From NCBI GenBank assembly GCA_027946555.1, contig JAPEVC010000368.1, positions 1 to 22,337 on the forward strand: 22,337 bases of DNA, written 5' to 3'. Positions 1 through 8,842 of this stretch are shown here, piece after piece (position 1 is the first letter of the stretch; the number at the start of each line of letters is the position of its first letter). The notes under the pieces are model-generated. The model was given only the letters and a program-made list of their open reading frames with translations. It was not told the origin of the DNA and did not search any database. This stretch comes from Gnomoniopsis sp. IMI 355080 (Eukaryota; Ascomycota; Sordariomycetes; Diaporthales; Gnomoniaceae). Both the position numbers and the translations under genes were made by a program.

Positions 1-114
1 AAGTTAGTCTTCAAGGTCTGCAGCCTCTGAAGACTTCTTCCTAGCTACTTCTCAAGGAAACTCTCAACTCATCTCTTGATTTACATCTACCAAATGCTTA
101 CCACGAAAGGTTAG

Positions 115-575
115 ATGACTACCGTAGCGCCGTCGTTCACGGGACTGCAACGCTCCTGGACCCTGGGAACAAGGGCGAGCCGCGGAATCGGGACGAGATC
201 CTGTGGGCAATGCAATTAATTACGGATGGGATGGTGGCGGGCCGTTGGGAGGGGAGTAGGGTGCCACCCGAGGAGAGCGAAATTGCCGCGACGCGGATTC
301 TCAAGGTCAGGGTGGAAAGCGCGAGTGCGAAAATACGGAACTCGGGGGTGAGCGATGATGCCAAGGACTTGAAGGATACGAGCATGAGGAAAAGGGTCTG
401 GACGGGCACTATTCCATATGTAGAGATGCTGGGGGAGCCAGTGGTTGCTGAGAACAACATGGTGGCGACGGTGCCGTCATATATCTCAGAGCATGTGAAC
501 GGCCATAACATGAAAGCAGGTGCTGGGTCGGGCGGACTGGTGTCAAAGTTCATATCTTCGTTGTTTGGAAGATGA
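115..575 (+). CDS. Flavin-nucleotide-binding (PNPOx-like split barrel) protein, 3' exon only
   Basis: This is the C-terminal part of a protein of the fungal pyridoxamine 5'-phosphate oxidase-like/NimA-like FMN-binding split-barrel family; the beginning lies left of the window. Seen directly: an open frame containing DYRSAVVHGTATLLD, then LWAMQLITDGMVAGRW, RVPPEESEIAATRILKV, ESASAKIR and VWTGTIPYVEMLGEP, in the order I know from fungal members. It ends at a TGA at 573-575 with a short basic tail (SKFISSLFGR). The frame is closed by a TAG at 42-44, and the bases before DYRS do not resemble the family, so I take an acceptor (TTAG ending at 114, branch-like GCTTAC at 96-101) as the exon start. 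Acceptor AAAG at 109 is an alternative. Such proteins bind FMN and are probably oxidoreductases; the substrate is unknown. It converges on the dehydrogenase-like gene to its right. Confidence 0.62.
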
Positions 576-812
576 GTTTCGAAGTGTGACCGCCGACGAG
601 CATACAGACGGGAATTTAAGAAAGGACCTGCTCAGTGCCCACGCTATACGTCTTTACTCCAGATGTTGTTGGATAAACCCCTCCAGCTCCTTTCCGTTCA
701 CGATGCTGTCCACGACACCCTTCGCCTTGTGCTTGAACCCAAGGCTGGCAGTCAGACTATCGCTTTCAGTTAATACAAACTTCACAGTACATGCTTAGGC
801 ATCAGATAGCAC
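576..812. other. Convergent intergenic gap
   Basis: This short spacer lies between two convergent stop codons (TGA at 573-575 and the minus-strand TGA at 813-815). It should hold both 3' untranslated regions. I see no further gene or strong repeat in it. Confidence 0.6.
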
Positions 813-1802
813 TCACTCAGGGCTTGTGTAGCTGTTCTCCGTCCCCCACACGAGGTGACCAAAGCATTCACTGTAGCCGTTATCCTGGCCGCCCATGAAT
901 TCAACAAACTCCTCTCTGGAATGCAACAGCCTCGGCTCGCCACCATTCATTTCAGCCGCAGGGTGTCCGAGCCTCTTAAGCTCTCCCGCAACAGCATCGA
1001 AGTGCTCTTTCCACGAAAAGGGCGTCTTCTCGGCAGGAAACACATAATGTGACGTCTGCTGCCCTGGCTCGAGCTTCTCGAGATGCTGCAACAGCAAGAC
1101 ATATTGGTCCACCAGGTCATGCACCCAAACGCAGTTCCATGCGCCCCGGTGGGCTTCCGGTAGAGTCACGAGCCCGTTCTTCAGCATCTGCGTCGCCACC
1201 ATCGGCGTTTGAATTGAGATACGTTTCCAGGGCGGAGACCCAATACCATAAATGAGAGGCGGCATCATGATGCTAGTGACAGCATTGTGCTCCTTCTCCT
1301 TCTCTGGGTTGAAAAGCTCCTTTAGCAAAGGCCCATCGACGTGTCTATGGTATGCATCCGCTGCGATTCGGGCACCCAGCTCTTCGTCCGTCATGTGCAG
1401 ATCCGACAGCGTCTTCTCCTCCACGGATTTGGCGTGCATTCCCCGCGCAGAGTTGACGAGCTCATCATTGCCGCTCGTCTGAATGTAGATGGCCCGCTTT
1501 GCGCCTTTGGGCCTAGCCTTGAGACTCTCGACGATGGCGAAAGTTCCCTTGTCATCATCCGCGGAGGCAGTGTGGATGATAATGTCCGCCTTGGTAGCCC
1601 AGTCTTTTATGATATGGAGGTCAGAAATGGACCCCCTTATTGGCTCGATGCCTTGGTCTCTGAGATGAGCAGCTTGATCATCCCTGCGTGTCAGGGCGTA
1701 CAACTTCAAGTCCGGGCGGACTTCCTTGAGCTTCAAGAGCAGCGAGCCGCCAATTAGGCCTGGACCGACTAAGAATAGCGTTTTCTGTTTCGTTGAGGCC
1801 AT
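813..1802 (-). CDS. Atypical SDR / NAD(P)-binding Rossmann-fold protein
   Basis: Predicted protein of 329 residues with no intron. The N-terminus shows a beta strand followed by the dinucleotide-binding loop GPGLIGG (residues 13-19), then a basic TRR after the second strand, which would favour NADP(H). A central ADIIIHTASADD segment and the later WNCVWVHDLVDQYVLLLQ segment match extended/atypical short-chain dehydrogenase-reductase proteins (NmrA/epimerase-like) of fungi. I see no clear catalytic YxxxK, so it may be a sensor or isomerase-like member rather than a classical dehydrogenase. The start is the ATG at 1802 (MASTKQ); the frame stays open 36 codons further but only from a TTG. It lies on the same strand as the P450, about 0.7 kb downstream of it, so joint use in one oxidative pathway is possible but unproven. 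The substrate is unknown. Confidence 0.8.
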   Translation of the reverse strand: MASTKQKTLFLVGPGLIGGSLLLKLKEVRPDLKLYALTRRDDQAAHLRDQGIEPIRGSISDLHIIKDWATKADIIIHTASADDDKGTFAIVESLKARPKGAKRAIYIQTSGNDELVNSARGMHAKSVEEKTLSDLHMTDEELGARIAADAYHRHVDGPLLKELFNPEKEKEHNAVTSIMMPPLIYGIGSPPWKRISIQTPMVATQMLKNGLVTLPEAHRGAWNCVWVHDLVDQYVLLLQHLEKLEPGQQTSHYVFPAEKTPFSWKEHFDAVAGELKRLGHPAAEMNGGEPRLLHSREEFVEFMGGQDNGYSECFGHLVWGTENSYTSPE

Positions 1803-2498
1803 TATCTTGAGGGTGCGGGGATATTGATAGTAGAGTGTTCTAGGTGATGAAAGATGAGGGGCAGGCGGTGCTAGATTGATACTGCAGGTGTATATGAGAT
1901 AGCCCGGCAACCCTTGAAGGTCCAGAAAAGGGCGGTTCCACTGTGCACTTGGACAGAATCCGCATTAGTAATATTCTGGGGCAACATGACATCATTGGTG
2001 GTACTCGATAGCACCGCGTGGGTCGAAGACAAGTCTTCGAGGGACCTGACGGGTGTTGATGGTGGTCAGTGTGGCTGGAGGATGATGCTGAGGCAGTGAG
2101 TGCTCGCCTGCTTTTCCCAACACGAAACAGGCGTTGCGTCAGATGCTGTGTATGGGAAGATTTCAAGGGCTTGGTAAAGGAATCGAAGAGAGCAATGTTC
2201 AGCAATCCGTCCCTGTATCTTGACCAGTCCTATCATGCAGTCAGGTGGCTGCAAAAAGACTATGGCGCTGTTTATTGGGGGTTTTCTCTTCGGACGGATA
2301 CAGTAGGTACTGGATTCACTATCTATGTCTGTATAGCAGCTCTGTTTTCTCAAAGTGTTGCTTTGGAATTCCAGTCCCCTATGACCTCTGTCCAACCAGG
2401 GTTTTATGACTATACAAAACATTGGTAGTCTATCGCCATTGACTGGAATGACGACAATTCCTTCATCCGTTGATTTCCACCCCAGTGAGTGGCTCGAC
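1803..2498. other. Intergenic region between the SDR-like gene and the P450
   Basis: About 0.7 kb between two minus-strand genes; it should contain the SDR promoter and the P450 3' region. Short open frames on both strands here have compositions and endings unlike real proteins, and none continues a neighbouring gene. No strong repeat or RNA gene was recognised. Confidence 0.5.
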
Positions 2499-4275
2499 TC
2501 AGACTTTTGTTTCAGCTTGCACTCTGGTCCTCGGCTTCCTCTCCCGGAGAGTGACCCGGACTCCCGGCTTCTCCCAGACGATAAATACGCGCGAGTTGTC
2601 CAACCAGTTCTCCTGGCCTGGCTCCAGTGTGTAGTCAAACCGATACAGAAGGCGGCTGATAACCACCCGGAGCTCCGAATAAGCCAGGTTCTTGCCGATA
2701 CAGTCTCGCGTGCCAAAGCTAAAAGGACGGAAGCTGTCGTGGTTGTCATTGGAAAACATTGGATTATAAAGCGGGTGCGAGGCTGGGAGCCATCGTTCGG
2801 GCCGGAAGGAGTCTGGGTCGGCAAAGTTGGCGGGATTGCGGAAGCTTGAGTTCTGAAAGACTGATATGATGGTCTGGGGGAAGCGGTCAGCTCTTGAGCA
2901 CCCACTGTCAACGAGGGGCACTGAACAACTTACGCCCTTTGGGATAAATTCACCGTTGAGATCAGCACCGGGAGAAACCCTTGGTGGTGTCTCGGCAGCT
3001 GGAGGGAACATCCGCAGGTTCTCCTCGATGACGGCACGCAAATATGGCAAGCTGGCGGTCGACTTCATATCAATCTCGTCTTCGCTAGAAAATGCCCCCA
3101 AAATCTCCTCGACCAGCATGTGGTATATATGGCGATTCTGGTCCAGGCCTAGGTGGTAGAACAGCCCCGATAAGGATGTAGCGGTGGTTTCGCTGCCCGC
3201 CATCACAAGCAACGGTGAGTTCATAAGAATGTCCTCATCCGTGTACCCAGCCGTGCCGTTTCGGTTCTTCTTGAGCATGTAAGTCATAAAGTCTCTGCGT
3301 CCGCCTGGCATTTCCCCCTGTACTTTGCGCGCCATGGCCTTCGCTGTGGCCAATGACCTGTTTTCTTGGTCTTTCGCAATCAGTTTGGCAGATTCACCAA
3401 AATTTCGAATGAAAGGACCCAAGAAGGGGTATTCTAATAGGGCGCGCAACCTAGCGCCGCCACGGACACCCTCGAAGATTGAAAGTACCCAGGGGTGATA
3501 GTCGCCGCCTTCCAAGGAGTGAAAGGAGTCCGCAAACATCAAGTCGCCAATGACCTGTCAAAGATTGAGAGTCAATTTAGTATAGAGTACCTTTCTGGAC
3601 GCTGAAGAATCTCGTGTAAGACTTACATCAAACGTTGTGAAATTGAGCCAGCGCACAATGTCAAACGTTTCGCCCGTAGCGGCCCTCTCGCCCAATCGCG
3701 AGCACAGCATGTCTACATATTTCTTCACCACGGGTTCCTGCTCATACATACTCGAATCGCTGAAAGCGTGAGCAAGCTGCCTGCGCAAGCGTCGATGGTT
3801 ATCTTGCGTCCCGCCAATGAGTGAATGCTCGTCGTGAGCGTGATAGAAACCTCGCTGTTTCGGCCACTCAGGCTTCCCGGGGCGATACTGGAAGACTTGC
3901 GGAAATGCGATGGAGCCATCAACAGCAAGGGTGTTGGGCGCGATTCGTACGATCGGGCCATATTGCTTGTGTAAATCCCCCGATTCCCGCGCCATGGACC
4001 CAGTCAAGCAGGCCTTATATACCCACGGAGCGGAGGAGAGGGCATGTAGTTTCGGGCCTGGGTATTTGGAGAGAGGGTGGAAGAGGAGACGGTAGACTAG
4101 GAGCCCTAGATAGGAGAGGACGCCCTGGGAACAGATTTAGTAGTGGGCTCGATTTGATGCCAAGTTATGCGGGCTTGGTACATACGATACCAGCGATGAC
4201 ACCCAGCAATTCAAGTCTGAACGACGTTGAACCTCGAGATCCCGGAGGCAGTATGTTATTGAGTGAAGGGGCCAT
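2499..4275 (-). CDS. Cytochrome P450 monooxygenase (CYP65-like), four exons
   Basis: Reconstructed as exons 4275-4186, 4124-3627, 3554-2934 and 2873-2499, giving 527 residues, a normal length for a microsomal fungal P450. All three introns (61, 72 and 60 nt) are phase 0 with GTATGT, GTAAGT and GTAAGT donors and CAG acceptors. Visible parts: a membrane anchor at about residues 21-45, the hinge HPLSKYPGPKL, a C-helix region HRRLRRQLAHAFS, the I-helix AGSETT (315-320), ExxR (E374-R377), FRPERW (426-431) and the haem-binding loop FSFGTRDCIG with ligand Cys461. The pattern resembles the CYP65/isotrichodermin-hydroxylase-like group, so it is a haem-thiolate oxygenase on the ER membrane, using electrons from P450 reductase. 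The substrate cannot be told from sequence. The start ATG at 4275 is the one that joins the anchor in frame. The last intron is a multiple of three with no stop codon. Confidence 0.93.
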
Positions 4276-5944
4276 TTTCGAACTAGTCGCTGTGATTCAA
4301 GAGACTGCTGGGCACGAGATGAAATTGATATCAAGTAAGGTCACAACAGGTCCAGTGGTACTAATTAACGAGGAAGATCTTCTGAATCTATAAAAAAGTG
4401 TGATACCGGGTAGGATAAGGTTCCTTCACTCACTGCTGGATGACAGTCGATACTTAACATATAGTATCTTCAAGCACAGTAAATATTGAAGCCGTACCTA
4501 CTGACTCAGACCGTTTGATATTGTCTAGACATAATTGGATCTCACACAATATAGTTCTTCCGGATCGTACGGGACCTGCGAATACTCCGAATCCGTATGT
4601 ACCCGCCACAAAAGCAAGTATGTGCATACTGGCATCGTGCACGCATGTAACAGACCATGCACAATTCGTCATAACGCAAGCATACAAAGGGTAATTCTCA
4701 ACCGCCAATGTCACCGTCTGCGTCGGTCGTGGAGACGCTTGATTAATCTATCGGATTTCATTCGACCAAGACTGAATGTATGTGTCCTCACCTTGGTACA
4801 CTACAGTCCTCGTGCTTGGCCTGTGCGAAAATGGGTGCAGTTTCTCAGAGTTGTCCAATCAATGACATTACGATGGTCGTATCGTACTTCAGATGGAGAC
4901 GCGACATATAGTTGCAATTTGCTAAGTTGCTCCAGGGTGTGCCCACTTTTATATAACAATGCTGCCTGTCTCGATAATTTGCGAGTACCTCCCAGTCCCC
5001 GAACACCCAACGCATATAGTGTTCCCCTTCCTTTCTCGCAGGCGACACTACTCTCAATTCCTCTTTTTGAGGCTCACATTCCGCTACCAACCACCAAAAG
5101 CAAAAGCAGATTGCACATATTACAAGTATCTGTCCCAAGTAGCACCCGTCGTAACCAGGCTCGAGATTGACCGTCATCGTGTATAGTAAGCCTGGAGGTC
5201 ATATTGCAGTAGGATGTTACACAATCGCCAGCACGGAGCCAAAAATGGACAATGAGGCAATCGTCAGACCCACCCACTCACACGCAAGACCTGAGACAGG
5301 AATGTGCGTAATTCACCTGCAGCTACCATTCCTACACAGGTTGCCCCTCACACCGGTCAATCGGCAATTGTCGTCGATGCTTCGATCTTTACTTTTCTCG
5401 GCCTCTATGAAAGACGACGTTGTGCCAGCGCAGGTCGAGCATGATGTCGGACGTTTGCAGTGGACAGCTTGTCGGATATGGCGCACGTGCTGCCACGACT
5501 CCTGTAATTCAAAGGCGATCTTTGAAAATCGAGATGGGTACTAATTTGTGACATACACTTACAATACGCTTGACGCTCTAGTTATGTTTGGACGAGGATG
5601 CTAACCATCCTCGCCTCTGGGAATCGAATTTTGGAGCTTCTCTGCCGTGGGCACAAAAAGGTCGGATGAAGGACGTACCTAACACTGGAATATTGAAAAT
5701 AGCCGGGGCTTGTTTGGATACATGTTGGAGAAGATATTATAAATTAATGATGCTCGAAAGCTATCTATCCCGTGCAGTACCCTATGTTCCAAGTCCAAAT
5801 CTACACACCCAAGCCGGATCTGATGCAACAGATTTACAACAAAGACAAGCCTGAGCTCTGGACTGCTCTATTCATGCTAATCGCGCTCTCTATCCAGAGC
5901 GCCCGCATCACTCAGCACTCGAGACACCAGTAGCAGCAGACTTT
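4276..5944. other. Gene-free stretch of about 1.7 kb
   Basis: This lies between the P450 start and the 3' end of the F-box gene and looks richer in A+T than the flanking genes. The longest open frame (about 4535-5170, plus strand) is rich in Arg, Ser and Cys, has no recognisable domain and lacks flanking gene signals, so I do not call it. A TATA-like string (CTATAAAAAAG, about 4388-4398) and a 10-nt palindrome GAAGATCTTC (4373-4382) lie roughly 100-120 bp upstream of the P450 start. A perfect hairpin is listed separately. Confidence 0.5.
5593..5613. repeat. Perfect short hairpin
   Basis: CGAGGATG, a 5-nt loop (CTAAC), then CATCCTCG form a perfect 8-bp stem. It sits in the non-coding stretch, roughly 330 bp downstream of the F-box gene's stop codon. 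No tRNA or 5S rRNA features surround it, and its role, if any, is unknown. Confidence 0.7.
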
Positions 5945-8842
5945 TTAGGACAGCTTCACCCGTCCCCTCCACCGGCCGCGTTCTACGTGCGACCAACGGT
6001 CAACCATCTTCCGGTCTGAGGTGAAGTTCTCATGGTTGTACAAGTTCCACCGCCCGGTACACCCATCCTTGACCTTCTTGCCCTCGTCCTCGTCCATGAC
6101 AGAGTCCTTGGACTTGTGGCTATTCTTGGTTATCTTGGCATTCTTCCCCTTCACTCCCTCAAATTCTTCTCTCAGCGCCAAAGACTCGGCCTGAGCTTTC
6201 GCAAACTCACTGGCCACAAGCCCCGTGCCATATCCGGCACCACTGCGGGATGCGGCGTCGCCCTTGCCGAAGAGATCTTCACCACCGTCACTGAGCAGAT
6301 CCGTCACCCCAACCAAACCACCCCTCTCGTCGCTTGCCCCGGTGTCCGGAGCAAGCGTATATACAATGTTACTACGCACATCGCCCAAGTAGCCCGCAAG
6401 CCCCGTACTCTCGATCAACATACCCTCCTCGTCAGTTATGTTCGCTTCGAACAAGGGAAACCCTCGAGCAGCCTCTAGCCTGGCCTGAGCACGTAGGCGT
6501 GCCTGGTGGAGATCGCTCCCAGCCTCACGTACAGGAAGGTTGTTGACGCTATCGTTGCTGGACAAGAAGGAGGTGGGCCGCCCACCGCAGTCGACAGTGG
6601 AATCAGACAAAGCCGAGGGAAGCACGAGACTGATAGCGCTACTATTGTAAGGGCCAAGCGTGTCGCTGGCGCCGTAGGGCTTTGGGATCACTGTATTAAG
6701 CTTTTCACTGGCAGCGGTGGCGGGTCGCGCCGCACCACCACCAGATCTAGCTGTCGAAGAAGCTTGGTTCACGGGGCCGCTCCGGTATCTATCGCCCGGC
6801 AAGTCTATCCTCTCCTTGGGGCGACAGAGGCCCTGATACAGTCCCTCTGGATCGCAAGGCACGCGTAAGAAGCGCAAATTTGGAAAGCCGTTGGCCGTGA
6901 TGCTGCGCGCCAGGATGTCGTCCGTCTTTGTGCCCGCAAGGCTACTAGTGCGGGACCTGATGGCGCTATCAAATATGTCCCAGTGAAGGAAACGCAGGGA
7001 ATTGGAGCCCAGGTATGGCATCATGACGAAGCCGAGCTCATCGTCGGGCAGAATAGGGGCTGTTGGCTGCACAAGGCTGAAGGTGGTAAGGCTTGTGAGG
7101 TTGGCGAGAAGGCGAACAACGGCGGGAAGTGCGTCTAGGTTTTGGTGCACTAGGTTCAATATCTCGAGACCCTGGGCAGAGGGGCTCGTGGCGAAGGCTG
7201 AGATACCGGCGGTTGTGACGCCAGTGCAGTGGGAAAGGGTGAGTTTCTTCAGTGGTTTGGGCAGACAGAGGAGATTAGTATCATGAAAGGCTTGAGGGGG
7301 GACGTGAGATAGGTACAGCGACTGCAGCGATGTCAGGTAGGTTTGAATCACGTTGAGAAGACTGTTCGGAGTGTGGAGCTGGGCGCCAGGAAGGCAGTGG
7401 ATGGTGAGATGTGTCAGCTCAGACCAGCCCATGTGATGCCGGACGAACTTGTTGGCGGAAGCGGCAATCAAGTAGTTGTTTGGGTTCCAGATCGATGAGA
7501 CAGACGACTGATGTCGAGAGTGGCGATTCTTGGACTTGGAAGATTTTGACTTGTGGCCACCGGGACGCTCACGCTCAGTATCGAGACTCATAGCGTCGAC
7601 AACCCAAGTCATCTCCTTCAGCTTCTCCCTCGAGGACAAGGCGTTGAAAAGCCTGCTCTCTCCGTGGTTGTAGAGTGGGTAAAAGCCATCCAGTCTTTCC
7701 AGATTGGGACATGCCATGACCACCGAGGCCACTATGTCGTGATATCCCATTGCGTCAATCGGGGCATTTTCAGGGAGAGCAGGCACTTTCAAGAAGCGTA
7801 CGGCGGCGGCAAGCTTGGGGTCTGCCCGTAAAGTCCTCCGCAATAGAACAAGCCTTGTTGAGTATACTCCTTTGTACTTCTTTCTTTGCTGGGCGCTGTC
7901 TGGTCCAACCAACTGGATATCTTTATACATGGCATCCCTAATAGCCCTGAGCCATCCCCTGTTAGACATGGCGATGGAGCAGCAGTCACGTAGCCAGCAA
8001 GTAGCACAACTGCTCGATCGCTCCAGGTGCAATCTTCTCAGATGGCTCGCAATCATATCCAGCACATCGTAGGGCAGCTTGGCAAAGAGCTCGTTAGGCC
8101 GCGGTTTCTGCGGTCGTGTATGCTTAATCAATTCCGGTCGTCGTTGCCACCCAGCTACCGAGTTCCTCATTGGAGCATTCGGGAGTGGGTTGGACTGAAA
8201 GATATTAGGCTCTTTCGGTTGTTTACCGTGCCAGCTCATTGCACGCACGCGTCCCTCCGAATTGGACCTGGCCCTTGGGATGACTGATGGAGGAGCAGGC
8301 GGTATCTGAGCGTCTTCCAAATCCGCCATGGTAATGCTTTCCGCCAGACGGGAGGGTCTGGCGGAAATCGAGGGGCGGCTCAAGGACCTGTGGTGATTTT
8401 GTTGCGGATTGGTAGTGTAATTGTTCTTGTCTGCGGACGCTCCCAGGTTCAACTCGGGCATTGAATCACTAGATCTGAGCGTCCTCACCGTCCTGAGCGG
8501 CGACGGATTGGCAGTCACGGCAGCCATGTGCTTCGCAAGGTAGGACGAGTCTCGCTGGTCGGCATGGTAAGTCATGGTGCGCGGCTGCGCAGGCCTTCTA
8601 CCAGGGCTGTCTCTTCGCTTCGCCACGCTCAAGTCTGTACTGCTCGAGCGGCCACGGGGGCGCGCCCGTACGGAGAAATCAGTGGTGGTGCTCTGAGGTC
8701 GCCGTCTGACATCGTTCTCTGAGAAGACTGATTCACCCAAGCTGTCTCTCCGATCGTGATGCCGCGAAATGAGATTGTCCCAAGACGCTGTGGTAGGTCG
8801 TTCCGGGGCCACTGCGGGCCAGCCTCTGTTGCCAGCTGCCAT
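5945..8842 (-). CDS. F-box and leucine-rich-repeat protein
   Basis: Large intron-less frame; from the first in-frame ATG (8842) it gives 965 residues. The first 250 or so residues are Ser/Arg/Pro-rich and probably disordered, with RSxS-type sites. An F-box-like helix set follows (ELFAKLPYDVLDMIASHLRR, then cysteine-rich CATCWLRDCC and SNRGWLRAIRDAMYKDIQLV). Next come irregular leucine-rich repeats (HLTIHCLPG, LQSLYLSHV, LKKLTLSHC, LEILNLVHQ) and an acidic/glycine-rich region. The tail is rich in Trp, Arg and Lys (GRWNLYNHENF to GRVKLS). F-box proteins are usually substrate receptors of SCF ubiquitin ligases, binding Skp1 by the F-box and targets by the LRRs; the target here is unknown. The frame is open 49 codons further to a GTG at 8989 without an ATG, so the true N-terminus is uncertain. 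Stop TAA at 5945-5947. Confidence 0.85.
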   Translation of the reverse strand: MAAGNRGWPAVAPERPTTASWDNLISRHHDRRDSLGESVFSENDVRRRPQSTTTDFSVRARPRGRSSSTDLSVAKRRDSPGRRPAQPRTMTYHADQRDSSYLAKHMAAVTANPSPLRTVRTLRSSDSMPELNLGASADKNNYTTNPQQNHHRSLSRPSISARPSRLAESITMADLEDAQIPPAPPSVIPRARSNSEGRVRAMSWHGKQPKEPNIFQSNPLPNAPMRNSVAGWQRRPELIKHTRPQKPRPNELFAKLPYDVLDMIASHLRRLHLERSSSCATCWLRDCCSIAMSNRGWLRAIRDAMYKDIQLVGPDSAQQRKKYKGVYSTRLVLLRRTLRADPKLAAAVRFLKVPALPENAPIDAMGYHDIVASVVMACPNLERLDGFYPLYNHGESRLFNALSSREKLKEMTWVVDAMSLDTERERPGGHKSKSSKSKNRHSRHQSSVSSIWNPNNYLIAASANKFVRHHMGWSELTHLTIHCLPGAQLHTPNSLLNVIQTYLTSLQSLYLSHVPPQAFHDTNLLCLPKPLKKLTLSHCTGVTTAGISAFATSPSAQGLEILNLVHQNLDALPAVVRLLANLTSLTTFSLVQPTAPILPDDELGFVMMPYLGSNSLRFLHWDIFDSAIRSRTSSLAGTKTDDILARSITANGFPNLRFLRVPCDPEGLYQGLCRPKERIDLPGDRYRSGPVNQASSTARSGGGAARPATAASEKLNTVIPKPYGASDTLGPYNSSAISLVLPSALSDSTVDCGGRPTSFLSSNDSVNNLPVREAGSDLHQARLRAQARLEAARGFPLFEANITDEEGMLIESTGLAGYLGDVRSNIVYTLAPDTGASDERGGLVGVTDLLSDGGEDLFGKGDAASRSGAGYGTGLVASEFAKAQAESLALREEFEGVKGKNAKITKNSHKSKDSVMDEDEGKKVKDGCTGRWNLYNHENFTSDRKMVDRWSHVERGRWRGRVKLS

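Noticed and set aside
1803..1910. 36-codon N-terminal extension of the SDR-like protein
   Set aside because: It begins only with TTG, while the ATG at 1802 directly precedes the first Rossmann strand.
2069..2849. Plus-strand open frames of 119 and 147 codons
   Set aside because: The second is antisense to the last P450 exon; the first lies in spacer and has no recognisable motif.
4535..5170. 211-codon plus-strand open frame in the gene-free stretch
   Set aside because: Composition is rich in Arg, Ser and Cys with no domain, and overlapping open frames occur on the opposite strand; it looks like chance reading of non-coding DNA.
6032..8287. Numerous plus-strand frames opposite the F-box gene
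   Set aside because: They are antisense shadows of a long coding frame in GC-rich DNA without their own motifs.
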